NCBI RefSeq assembly: GCF_029360725.1 | Contig: NZ_JARKMY010000001.1 | Location: 1,488,001-1,552,000 of the forward strand | DNA: 64,000 nucleotides | From: Chryseolinea sp. H1M3-3 | Lineage (GTDB): Bacteria; Bacteroidota; Bacteroidia; Cytophagales; Cyclobacteriaceae | Reading direction: 5' to 3' | In this document: piece by piece, positions 26,792 to 34,995 of the stretch | Numbering within the stretch: position 1 is the stretch's first letter | How the letters are laid out: every line of letters starts with the position of its first letter | Notes under the pieces: generated by a model | Seen by the model: only the letters and a program-made list of their open reading frames with translations | What the model was told of the DNA's origin: nothing | Databases searched by the model: none | Program-made: the position numbers and the translations under genes

Positions 26792-28255
26792 ATGAGTCCA
26801 ATCCTGGTTCTAACAATTTTGACAGGTTATTTCGCGATGTTAATCCTGATCTCAGTGGTGACATCAAAAGGTGCCGACACCAATACATTTTTTACCGGGA
26901 ACCGCCAGTCACCGTGGTATCTGGTGGCGTTTGGTATGATCGGCGCTTCACTTTCGGGACTTACTTTCATCTCTGTACCAGGCAACGTCGGAAAGGTCGG
27001 ATTTGGTTATTTTCAAGTAGTACTAGGGTATCTGTTAGGATATTGGGCAATCCTGGGCGTGCTCATGCCTTTATATTACAGGCTTAACCTTGTTTCTATT
27101 TATACATACCTTGAGCATCGCTTTAGTTTCTGGTCTTACAAAACCGGCGCATTCTTTTTTCTCATCTCTCGTACCATCGGTTCTTCTCTCAGGCTCTATC
27201 TCGCTGCTACCGTATTACAACTATTTCTTTTTGACGCATGGAATGTTCCATTCTTTGTTACAGTAGCCACGACAATTGCGCTGATCTGGATATATACATT
27301 TAAAGGTGGTATTAAGACAATTGTATGGACGGATACCTTTCAAACTTTTTTTCTGGTTACAGCAGTCATTATTACCGTTTGGCAGATAACCAATAAGCTG
27401 GGCATGTCATGGTCCGAGATGGTGTCGGCTGTTGAAGCCAGTAAATACTCGCGCATATTTTATTTCGATGACGTCAACTCCCCGATGTATTTCTGGAAAC
27501 AGTTTTTAGGAGGTGCATTTATTGCGTTAACAATGACGGGGATGGATCAGGAGATCATGCAAAAAAATCTCACCTGCAGAAGCTTGGGAGATGCGCAGAA
27601 GAATATGTTCTGGTTCAGTATTATCATGGCCATCGTTAATTTGTTGTTCCTGGTGTTAGGTGCCTTACTGTATCTATACACTGAAAAGTTCAATATTCCG
27701 ATACCAGCCGCAACGGACGAGCTATTCCCAAGACTGGCATTCAATGACCTAGGCCTGTTAGTCGGTATATTTTTCCTGCTGGGAATCACGGCTTCATCGT
27801 ATGCAAGTGCAGACTCCGCATTAGCGGGTTTGACAACTTCCTTTTGCATTGATTTTTTGAATTTCAAAGAAAAAAGTGAAGCACAGCGCGGACGGCAAAA
27901 GTTTGTGGTTCACTTAAGTTTTTCGTTGTTATTTCTTGTCATCATTGTTGTGTTTAAAGAAATAAACGAGCGATCGGTAATCGATGCTGTACTGAACATT
28001 GCCGGTTACACGTATGGACCTTTGTTAGGATTATTCTCTTTCGGTGTACTCACAAAACGCGTAGTAAACGACAAGCTGGTTCCTCTCATCTGTGTTATCT
28101 CTCCCATCCTTTCCTACCTGGTTAGTTTAAATAGTGAAAAACTTTTTGGAGGATATAAAATCAGCCTGGAGATTCTGATCATCAATGGGCTGATAACATT
28201 CATCGGATTGTGGATAATATCGAAGCGTCCAGTGCAGGCGTTGGAAAAGGCATAA
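26792..28255 (+). CDS. sodium:solute symporter (SSS family)
   Basis: 487 residues with about 13 hydrophobic segments. The N-terminal block NTFFTGNRQSPWYLVAFGMIGASLSG and the SGLTFISVPGNV motif identify the SSF family. The ASYASADSAL segment near residue 330 corresponds to the conserved Na2-site helix. It couples sodium import to uptake of an unidentified organic solute. It stands alone with its own upstream region. Confidence 0.92.
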   Translation: MSPILVLTILTGYFAMLILISVVTSKGADTNTFFTGNRQSPWYLVAFGMIGASLSGLTFISVPGNVGKVGFGYFQVVLGYLLGYWAILGVLMPLYYRLNLVSIYTYLEHRFSFWSYKTGAFFFLISRTIGSSLRLYLAATVLQLFLFDAWNVPFFVTVATTIALIWIYTFKGGIKTIVWTDTFQTFFLVTAVIITVWQITNKLGMSWSEMVSAVEASKYSRIFYFDDVNSPMYFWKQFLGGAFIALTMTGMDQEIMQKNLTCRSLGDAQKNMFWFSIIMAIVNLLFLVLGALLYLYTEKFNIPIPAATDELFPRLAFNDLGLLVGIFFLLGITASSYASADSALAGLTTSFCIDFLNFKEKSEAQRGRQKFVVHLSFSLLFLVIIVVFKEINERSVIDAVLNIAGYTYGPLLGLFSFGVLTKRVVNDKLVPLICVISPILSYLVSLNSEKLFGGYKISLEILIINGLITFIGLWIISKRPVQALEKA

Positions 28256-28332
28256 AAAGGAAAAGGCCGCCAGTGGCGACCTAAACCCGATTAAAACCAA
28301 CCCCGCTTTTTTAGAGCCTCATGTAAGTGCTC

Positions 28333-28641
28333 TTATTTTTTCATGTATTGGAACTCTTTTTTTGAAGAGCCCTTTACGATTTTGATGGTATACATGCCAA
28401 ACATAGCATCACCAAAATCGATTATCATTTTTCTTTTTTGCAAACTTTGAGACGTAATCAATTCACCCTTTGAATTGTAAATCTCCACTTGCGCTCCTAC
28501 CAAATCCTTTTGTGTTTTAAGAACAAAAAGATTTTTTGCTTTTGGAGGCTCAATGTCATGCCCATTTGTCGATGTGGAGGCATACAAGCCTGTCGATAAA
28601 AAAAGTAAGGAAACGAACAGAAATTTTAAAGTTATCTTCAT
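28333..28641 (-). CDS. small secreted protein with C-terminal sorting-like domain
   Basis: 102 residues. A signal peptide (MKITLKFLFVSLLFLSTGLYA) is followed by a small beta-domain with VEIYNSKGELI and GMYTIKIVKGSSKKEFQYMKK. This pattern (a short Ig-like sandwich ending in a G-x-Y-x-I/V-K-V strand) resembles Por-secretion-system C-terminal tails and DUF3244 proteins. It may be a stand-alone periplasmic beta-protein. No partner gene is obvious. Confidence 0.7.
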   Translation of the reverse strand: MKITLKFLFVSLLFLSTGLYASTSTNGHDIEPPKAKNLFVLKTQKDLVGAQVEIYNSKGELITSQSLQKRKMIIDFGDAMFGMYTIKIVKGSSKKEFQYMKK

Positions 28642-28768
28642 GGCTCAGTTGCGTTTTGTTCTTATACCAACTCTATGCCATTTATTTTGCAGGTGAAAAT
28701 TTTACAGGCTTGGCGCTTCTTCCGATCAATTCCGATTCATTTTGGGATGAACTTTTCTTAGATCGGAT

Positions 28769-29119
28769 TTATTTTACTTTTAACTCACGGGCGGGATCCC
28801 AAAAAACGGACTTAAAGTTCTGAATTTTATCTTTCATGATAACAATGCCTTCTTTCTCTAACCGCGATTGCATCGTGTGTAATGTGTCAAAATGATGTTT
28901 GCCGGTCAAAAGGCCAGCGCTGTTTACCACGCGGTGCGCAGGAAGTTTGGAGGGGCAGCCATGCATTGCCCATCCTACCATTCGTGCGCTCGATTTTACA
29001 CCTAAAAAATTTGCAATGGCACCATAGCTGGTCACCCTTCCTTTGGGAATTAGTTTGACAACATCGTACACATCGTCAAAAAAAGTAGGTTCGTCGTGCT
29101 TCTTTTTCAATCGGGGCAT
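28769..29119 (-). CDS. alkyltransferase-like protein (Ogt/MGMT fold without catalytic Cys)
   Basis: 116 residues when started at the ATG at 29119 (MPRLKKKHDEP). The DNA-binding winged helix shows PKGRVTSYGAIANFLG, and the active-site block reads PAHRVVNSAG where true O6-alkylguanine transferases have PCHRV. The catalytic Cys is therefore Ala, as in ATL proteins, which bind O6-alkylguanine and hand it to nucleotide-excision repair. Many ATLs carry Trp at this site; Ala is also known. The GCA codon is read directly from the sequence. Divergent from the Ig-like gene at 29168. Confidence 0.85.
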   Translation of the reverse strand: MPRLKKKHDEPTFFDDVYDVVKLIPKGRVTSYGAIANFLGVKSSARMVGWAMHGCPSKLPAHRVVNSAGLLTGKHHFDTLHTMQSRLEKEGIVIMKDKIQNFKSVFWDPARELKVK

Positions 29120-29167
29120 GTTCACAAAATATGATCTGTTAAATTTACGTTTCAACTTATTAAAAGA

Positions 29168-30709
29168 ATGCTCAAATATATTTTTCTTGTTCCGCTTATG
29201 ATGATGGGCCTAACAGCCTTTGGCCAAACAGACTCCTCTTTTTTTATATTCCCGGATTCATCAGGATGGAACGTGCTTCGAGAAAATGAAGTTTTGTCCT
29301 TTCAACTTAAAAGCGCCTACGCCGACAGTGTGGAGTTTGGGCTCGAGGGTGCTGAAGGACTGGAAATAAAATTTGATTCCATAGGATATTTTAACTGGAA
29401 TCCATCCTTTAACCTTGTGGACCGTGTTTCCAAAACAAAGGACTTTACGGTTGTTTTTACAGCGGAGCTTAAGAATGGGAAACGTGAAAAACAACCGGTT
29501 ACGTTCACAGTAAACCATGTAAATCAGCCGCCGCACATAGAGGAGCTTCCGATTTTTTATGTTCGCCAATCCAACGCCAACACATTTCAAATTCCGGGCG
29601 AATATGTGTATGATGCCGATGGTGACCCGCTTGTATTCAAGTCGATACCTTCACAAATGCCGGAAGGAGCGTCGCTATCCTCCATCGGACAATTTAGCTG
29701 GACACCTTCGCGAACACAGTTTGCCCAGTTAAAAAATAATCCGTTGCTGGTAGAATTTATTGTTCAAGACCAGCCTGATAAAGCAGAGGCGCGGGGCAGA
29801 ATCAGAATTGCACAAACCCAGCAAGATTTGCCTTCTGAAATTTTAATTGTTCCTGGTGATTCGTTGTTTTTAATCAAGGAAGATGAAACGATAAATTTAA
29901 AAATATACATCTCTGACCCGAATGGTGATGACAACGTACGGAGTACTGGTTTTATCCCATCCGATGTTCGCGTGCCAACGCAGTCGCTAAAGGAAAATAC
30001 CCATCTGCAATATGAATTTACTTGGATGCCGGGATATGATTTTGTCGATGACACGCAAACGGCACTCACCACGGAAGTGACTTTTTTTGTGTTGGATAAG
30101 TCGAATAATCGCACTCAGAAAAAGATTAAAATAAAAGTAGCAGAAACGGAGAACCTTGTTAAGAAAGACGCGCTTCAGTTCCAGAAGTATCGCAGTAATC
30201 TGGTGGAAGCTTATTTATTGATTGAGCAACTCGACGTCAATCAACGCGCGCTGAATCAGGATTATAAAAAAGCTAAGAAGGGGAAGAAAAACCGTTCCAT
30301 TGTAAATGCATCTCTTGGTGCTGTTACCGGATTTACACCAGTATTTGTAGAGGGAGACCAGTCTAAAGTTGTTTCGGGTATTGGAGGGACAACCGTGCTA
30401 ACGCTTGGTACACTGGAAGCAACGGAGGTAATTGGCCGTTCGAAGGAAAATATTTTAGAGAAGATTAAGATCGGCATTGATATTCGTAACCGGGTACAAT
30501 CACAAGGCGATGAATTTGCGAGAAAGTATGCATTGAAGTCAGCTAGAAGGACATACGAATTTGAAAAAGACATTGAGAAATTTCGAACGGTATTGAATGA
30601 CCAGCGCATTGTTTTGTTGGAATTGGATGCCTATTCAAAAAACGCTGCCAAAGTCAGCGATCGTGATCTTAAAAAAGGATTTGTTGATTATGCTGACGAC
30701 GGGCGATAG
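29168..30709 (+). CDS. secreted protein with putative Ig/cadherin-like repeats and helical C-terminus
   Basis: 513 residues. The signal peptide ends near residue 19 (GLTAFGQ). Three or so Ig/cadherin-like repeats follow, each with the YDADGDPL or SDPNGDD calcium-type turn and a W-containing strand (FSWTPSR, FTWMPGY), over residues 25-325. The last 180 residues are mostly helical and charged. It is likely a periplasmic or surface protein. The function is unknown, and the gene is the last core gene before the tRNA-Ser/integrase boundary. Confidence 0.75.
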   Translation: MLKYIFLVPLMMMGLTAFGQTDSSFFIFPDSSGWNVLRENEVLSFQLKSAYADSVEFGLEGAEGLEIKFDSIGYFNWNPSFNLVDRVSKTKDFTVVFTAELKNGKREKQPVTFTVNHVNQPPHIEELPIFYVRQSNANTFQIPGEYVYDADGDPLVFKSIPSQMPEGASLSSIGQFSWTPSRTQFAQLKNNPLLVEFIVQDQPDKAEARGRIRIAQTQQDLPSEILIVPGDSLFLIKEDETINLKIYISDPNGDDNVRSTGFIPSDVRVPTQSLKENTHLQYEFTWMPGYDFVDDTQTALTTEVTFFVLDKSNNRTQKKIKIKVAETENLVKKDALQFQKYRSNLVEAYLLIEQLDVNQRALNQDYKKAKKGKKNRSIVNASLGAVTGFTPVFVEGDQSKVVSGIGGTTVLTLGTLEATEVIGRSKENILEKIKIGIDIRNRVQSQGDEFARKYALKSARRTYEFEKDIEKFRTVLNDQRIVLLELDAYSKNAAKVSDRDLKKGFVDYADDGR

Positions 30710-30765
30710 AAAGTTATATTCAGGATTTGTCAGAAAGGTAGAAACGTATACATTTGCACTCCCAA

Positions 30766-30783
30766 TCCCGATAGCTGTCGGGA
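30766..30783. repeat. 18-bp dispersed palindrome, copy 1
   Basis: TCCCGATAGCTGTCGGGA, an almost perfect palindrome. Further copies occur at 30873-30890 and, with one change, at 60246-60263. I recognise this as a type of short palindromic repeat common in Cytophagales-type genomes (from memory, not searched). Confidence 0.7.
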
Positions 30784-30851
30784 TGTTGTTTAAGCGTAAG
30801 ACTAGGAGCTTTTGAGTACAAGCAGCTCGATAGCTACTTGACGTTTTAAAG

Positions 30852-30897
30852 GGACAGATGGCAGAGCGGTCGTCCCGACAGTTATCGGGAGCGGCGG
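30852..30897 (+). pseudogene. tRNA-Ser 5'-half relic interrupted by a palindromic repeat
   Basis: The segment repeats the 5' half of the intact tRNA-Ser 60 bases downstream: TGGCAGAGCGGTCG (30859-30872) and GCGGCGG (30891-30897) are identical. The three bases AAT between them in the intact gene are replaced by the 18-bp palindrome at 30873-30890. The anticodon, T-arm and 3' acceptor strand are absent, so it cannot make a tRNA. It looks like a partial duplication into which the palindrome inserted. Confidence 0.7.
30873..30890. repeat. 18-bp dispersed palindrome, copy 2 (inside the tRNA-Ser relic)
   Basis: TCCCGACAGTTATCGGGA, two substitutions from copy 1. Its exact replacement of three D-loop-proximal bases of the tRNA-Ser relic suggests that the palindrome moved as a unit. 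Confidence 0.7.
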
Positions 30898-30914
30898 ACG
30901 AAGAAAATTAAAAC

Positions 30915-30999
30915 AGAGGAGTGGCAGAGCGGTCGAATGCGGCGGTCTTGAAAACCGTTGAACCGCAAGGTTCCGGGGGTTCGAATCCCTCCTCCTCTG
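30915..30999 (+). tRNA. tRNA-Ser (anticodon UGA)
   Basis: The acceptor AGAGGAG pairs with CTCCTCT, with discriminator G at 30999 and no encoded CCA. The D-arm contains GCAGAGCGGTC, the anticodon arm CGGTCTTGAAAACCG carries TGA, the long variable arm is AACCGCAAGGTT, and the T-arm is GGGGG-TTCGAAT-CCCTC with one G-T wobble. The long variable arm confirms class II serine tRNA. A terminator follows at 31023. An integrase pseudogene begins 246 bases downstream, so this tRNA is a likely insertion site. Confidence 0.93.
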
Positions 31000-31022
31000 C
31001 TGAGTATCAATCAAAGAGCATC

Positions 31023-31057
31023 AAAACCTCGAATTCGTAATGGATTCGAGGTTTTTT
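31023..31057 (+). terminator. intrinsic terminator after tRNA-Ser
   Basis: AACCTCGAAT and ATTCGAGGTT form a 10-bp stem followed by TTTTTT on the plus strand, 24 bases after the tRNA 3' end. Confidence 0.85.
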
Positions 31058-31103
31058 GTTTTTCAGACCACCCCAAAAGAGTCATATTTTTCCATTCGTG
31101 AGG

Positions 31104-31174
31104 TGGAGATTCGGGAGCCGGACAAGAGCCTCGAAGTTTACTCCCGAATTTTGAGGCTAATTCGTTGATCTCCA
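31104..31174. repeat. nested inverted repeats upstream of the integrase pseudogene
   Basis: An outer pair TGGAGAT/ATCTCCA (31104-31110 and 31168-31174) encloses an inner pair ATTCGGGAG/CTCCCGAAT (31109-31117 and 31141-31149). The arrangement could be a recombinase-binding region, an attachment-site arm or a regulatory structure. It lies between the tRNA-Ser terminator and the integrase start. Confidence 0.5.
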
Positions 31175-31245
31175 ACTGGTTCAATCGTTGGACATCTTGA
31201 TTTCCGGTTCCGGACTAAATACATTTTCCACCTAAACAATTTTTT

Positions 31246-32475
31246 ATGAGCACATCAATGAGTGTATTGTTCCTGATTCGCAAGGACAAGGGGAATCATC
31301 AAAGTGAATCGGCCATTTACATGCGTGTTACCATCGCAGGGCAACGATTTGAGGTAAGTACAAAACGTTCGGTACATCCAGCAAACTGGTCTGCTGAAGC
31401 CGGTCGTGTCAAAGGCATAACCTCCAGTGCAAAGTCGGTTAATAATTTTCTTGAGTCTCTGCTTTCAAAAGCATACAGTCATCAGCGACAGATTCTCAAT
31501 GAAGGCAAAGAGTTTTCAATGACCGAATTTAAAAACAGATGGCTTGGTGTCTCAACCGAACGAATCTACATGCTGATGGAAATTTTTGAAGAACACAACA
31601 CGCAGATGAAAGCTTTAGTCGGTCATGAATTTTCTCCGCTCACACTGGAGCGATATACAACTTCAAAAAAACACACGCAGGAATTTATGAAGTGGAAGTA
31701 TAAAGTGGATGACATGGATATCCGGAAACTGAATTACCAATTCATGACGAATTATGAATTCTGGTTGAAGTCAGTTCGCAAGTGTGATCACAATACCTCC
31801 ATGAAATACTTGTCCAACTTTAAGAAGATCGTGAACATTTGCATTAAGAGCGGATGGCTTGACCGTGATCCCTTTGTTGGCTTCAAAATGACTAAACGCG
31901 AAGTCAAGAGACCATTCCTTGTTGAAGAAGAATTGAACAGGATCATTGAGAAAACATTTCTCATGCCTCGCATGAGCCAGGTGAGAGATATTTTTATTTT
32001 CTGTTGCTACACCCGCCTCGCTTATGCCGATGTTGAAAAATTAACGCGCGAAGAAATCACTACAGGGATCGACGGTGAAAAATGGATCTGGACCAGGCAG
32101 ACAAAAAACGGAACCAACAACACGCATTCCTTTGCTTCCGCCGGCACTTGAAATTCTTGATCGCTATAAAGATGATCCGCAATGTTTGATTAAGAAAAGG
32201 TTGTTGCCGGTGCTTAGCAATCAAAAGATGAACACGTATTTAAAAGAGATTGCTGATGCTTACAATATCACAAAGAAGATGACCTTCCATACTGCACGGC
32301 ATACTTTCGCTACGACTGTGACTTTAACGAATGGGGTTCCAATTGAAACCGTAAGTAAGATGCTTGGTCATCGTAATCTTAAAACGACGCAGCATTATGC
32401 GAAAATTCTGGATTGAAAGTGAGTACCGATATGAGCGTGCTTCGTATGAAATACAAGAAGGAACCAATCGGATAG
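31246..32475 (+). pseudogene. tyrosine-recombinase integrase, broken by two frameshifts
   Basis: The first frame (31246-32151) has the Bacteroides-type N-terminal arm-binding and SAM-like domains (SVLFLIRKDKGN, CDHNTSMKYLSNFKKIV) and the first catalytic Arg region (FCCYTRLAYADVEKL). Near the A-run at 32103-32108 one extra base shifts to the second frame, which carries HTARHTFATTVTL and MLGHRNLKTTQHYAKILD with the HxxR and Tyr residues. A second shift of the opposite sign near 32413 leads to a normal C-terminal tail (VSTDMSVLRMKYKK) and the stop at 32475. Intact, it would be about 405 residues. Two compensating errors argue for decay rather than programmed frameshifting, though sequencing error is possible. 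Confidence 0.88.
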
Positions 32476-32705
32476 AAATGCGGATCGAGAAAAGATGTTA
32501 TAAAGCCCCACTGAATCTTAGCCTTCTTTATTTAGGTACCCTGAGCACCTAAATTCCATCTTTTTGAGTTGTCTTAAGTGGGGTAGTTGGCAAGCTTTGG
32601 GATATAGGTATTAGGTATTATAATATGTAATATATTAATATAAGTATTTGATATATAGTGTTTAATGTACTAATATTACGTATTATAATATGTAATACTT
32701 AGAAT

Positions 32706-33224
32706 ATGAAGCTGCAACAGGCATCAATGAGCCCACAGGATGTGGTGATTTTACTAAAGATCGCCAGCTATGAGCAGAATCAATGGAACCAGGTGAAATT
32801 AGCTGAAGAACTGAGTTTAAGTCAGCCGGAAATCAGCAATTCATTGGCACGGTCCCGCTATGCTGGTCTGTTGGATGAATCGGGAAAAAATGTTCGTAAA
32901 CTGGCGCTGATGGATTTCCTGCAATATGGAATAGCTTATGCCTTTCCGGCCAAACCAGGCCCCATTGTGCGTGGCGTACCTACTGCCCATTCCGGACCTC
33001 CGTTAAATACTTTAATACAATCAAATGGTGATGAATATGTATGGCCATCCGCAACGGGACACTTACGGGGTCAGGCAATTTCTCCTTTATACAAGAATGT
33101 CGTGAAGGCAGTAAAAGGTGATCATGAATTACATGAATTGTTGTCGCTTGTGGATGCTATTCGAGTAGGACGAGTACGAGAAAAAAATTTGGCTGTAGAA
33201 GAATTGAAAAAACGGTTAGTGTGA
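32706..33224 (+). CDS. winged-helix DNA-binding protein, probable antitoxin of a nucleotidyltransferase pair
   Basis: 172 residues. An N-terminal helix-turn-helix is visible (WNQVKLAEELSLSQPEISNSLARSRYAGLL, residues 27-56), followed by a conserved middle segment (FPAKPGPIVRGVPTAHS) and a helical C-terminus. The next gene starts in the TGATG overlap of this stop. This arrangement matches wHTH proteins paired with DUF6036/AbiEii-type nucleotidyltransferases, where the regulator is thought to act as antitoxin and autorepressor. The upstream 150 bases are AT-rich with repeated TATTATAATATGTAATA-like tracts. Confidence 0.7.
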   Translation: MKLQQASMSPQDVVILLKIASYEQNQWNQVKLAEELSLSQPEISNSLARSRYAGLLDESGKNVRKLALMDFLQYGIAYAFPAKPGPIVRGVPTAHSGPPLNTLIQSNGDEYVWPSATGHLRGQAISPLYKNVVKAVKGDHELHELLSLVDAIRVGRVREKNLAVEELKKRLV

Positions 33225-33910
33225 TGCTGACGAACAAGACCATCAACATGGGTGTGGTAAAAAAAGTAGCCATAGCTCTCGGAGAACTGAATGACGAAGT
33301 TGCTTATGTGGGTGGAGCAACGGTTAGTATTTACGCCAATGATCCAACAGCTGAAGATGTTCGTCCTACAAAGGACATTGACATCATGCTTCACATTATT
33401 TCATTTTCTGAACTTACTGCTTTACAAGATAAACTGGCTCAGAAAGGCATCCTTCCTGATCCTGAATCCAAAATCAATTGTCGATTTAAATACGAAGATG
33501 TACTCATCGATGTTATGTCAACGAAAGAAGTGGGATGGGCACCTTCGGATCCATGGTTCGAGCCAGGATTCAAAAATCTGATCAAGTTTAAATTAGATGA
33601 TGAAACAACGATCCGTGTATTTCCTGTCGCCTATTTTCTGGCAACCAAATTTTCAGCCTTTCATGACAGAGGAAATGACCCCAGGACGAGCAAAGACTTT
33701 GAAGACATTGTGTACGTGCTTGATAACAGACTGGATATAGCGAATGAAATAAAACAAGCGCCTGATGATGTGAATACTTATTTGAAAAATCAATTGAAAG
33801 AGTTCCTAAAAGAAGCGATGAGTGAAAATATCGCCTGTCATCTTAGTCCATTTTCAGCAGAAGAAAGATTAGAGATGTTAAGAGACAAGGTTAAATTCAT
33901 TCTCGATTAG
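33224..33910 (+). CDS. nucleotidyltransferase (DUF6036/AbiEii-like), probable toxin
   Basis: 228 residues from the ATG at 33224, which shares one base with the previous stop (TGATG). The polymerase-beta-type nucleotidyltransferase motif is visible: YVGGATVSIYA, then RPTKDIDIML with the paired Asp residues, and a later acidic position in VLIDVMS. AbiEii-type enzymes act as toxins by adding nucleotides to RNA such as tRNA acceptor ends. The toxin assignment here is inference from motif and partner. Confidence 0.75.
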   Translation: MLTNKTINMGVVKKVAIALGELNDEVAYVGGATVSIYANDPTAEDVRPTKDIDIMLHIISFSELTALQDKLAQKGILPDPESKINCRFKYEDVLIDVMSTKEVGWAPSDPWFEPGFKNLIKFKLDDETTIRVFPVAYFLATKFSAFHDRGNDPRTSKDFEDIVYVLDNRLDIANEIKQAPDDVNTYLKNQLKEFLKEAMSENIACHLSPFSAEERLEMLRDKVKFILD

Positions 33911-34043
33911 AACGTATGGTGCGATCAAATAGTTTTAAAAAAACGAGCGATCCCTGAATTCCATGGAAACTTCAAGTTCGTCTCCAGTGGGCAAGCCAAC
34001 GAAAACAACTTTGTGTATTTGCAAAATTGATTGCCATGGGTGA

Positions 34044-34973
34044 CTAGTTAATAATCAACATTGCTTTTTGACTTGCTGTACCGATTTCAACCTTAGTTCC
34101 TGAATTAAAGTTGATAAAGTCTGTTTCAATTCCATCACTGAAGATTATTCCATTCGACGGCATGAACGATTCTATCGTTAATTTTTCATTTGTTTTTATC
34201 ATTCCTGCTGACAAATCAATTTTTGAATATTTACTTTGAAACGGTTCTCTCACGACGTATACCAGTTGGTTGGTGTCCCATGGCAGTGAAAAATTTACTT
34301 TGCCCGGTTGACTTTTACTGAAAGTGTTTTGAATACCATTGGCCATGTTTAAAAGTGAACTAAGCCAGCCCGTTGACCCTGCGCCTGTAGAAACAATTAT
34401 ACCACTCGAACTTTGTTCTTCTGTTTTGTTTTCATAAGTGATTTTATAACGCGCAGAAGTGTGTGAACCTGGTCCAATGAATAAATCATTGAAAGCAAGT
34501 AAACGCTGGCCATCATTTGTTTTGGCTTCGGCTAATGTTACATTTTTAAATTTTGCTTTACCCCTCAGGACGTTTTCGAGACCAAGTTTGAAATTGGTTA
34601 CTTCAAACGGCAACAGGAAGCCATCATACCGATTTTTATCTGGATTCACTCCGAAAATCGGAAGACCATTAACATATTTCGCTGCATTTGCAACCAACCC
34701 ATCTTGACCCACAACAACAGCAACATCTTTTTCGCTAAAGAGAAAATTGGGTACGAATTTCCTTTCAAGAACTTTTAATTTCAATTGGTCATGGACGGTT
34801 TCAATCACTTTATCAAGAGAGCGATGAAATATTTCATGCTCACGTTCATAATCGCTAAAATCCCCACCGGCATGTTCAATATAAAATTTCGCCTGGGCCT
34901 TTGTATTGAATCGTTCGATAAGAGCTTCAAGCCGTGTTTTATTAATGATAACAATGGCGTTTTCAATATTCAT
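34044..34973 (-). CDS. NAD kinase-like protein (diacylglycerol/NAD kinase superfamily)
   Basis: 309 residues. The N-terminal half contains DVAVVVGQDGLVANAAKY where NAD kinases have GGDGT, followed by PIFGVNPD; the C-terminal beta-domain has IIVSTGAGSTGWLSS, the equivalent of the STGSTAY loop. It is diverged from housekeeping NadK, so phosphorylation of NAD is likely but unproven. It is the last gene of a run with an SPFH protein, DUF4291 and a NrtR-like NUDIX regulator, which points to NAD or nucleotide metabolism. Confidence 0.72.
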   Translation of the reverse strand: MNIENAIVIINKTRLEALIERFNTKAQAKFYIEHAGGDFSDYEREHEIFHRSLDKVIETVHDQLKLKVLERKFVPNFLFSEKDVAVVVGQDGLVANAAKYVNGLPIFGVNPDKNRYDGFLLPFEVTNFKLGLENVLRGKAKFKNVTLAEAKTNDGQRLLAFNDLFIGPGSHTSARYKITYENKTEEQSSSGIIVSTGAGSTGWLSSLLNMANGIQNTFSKSQPGKVNFSLPWDTNQLVYVVREPFQSKYSKIDLSAGMIKTNEKLTIESFMPSNGIIFSDGIETDFINFNSGTKVEIGTASQKAMLIIN

Positions 34974-34995
34974 GATGAAACACTTTGAATCGAAC

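Noticed and set aside
31246-32475. Programmed ribosomal frameshifting in the integrase
   Set aside because: Two shifts of opposite sign at unrelated places are needed and I see no slippery site with a pseudoknot; decay or sequencing error is simpler.
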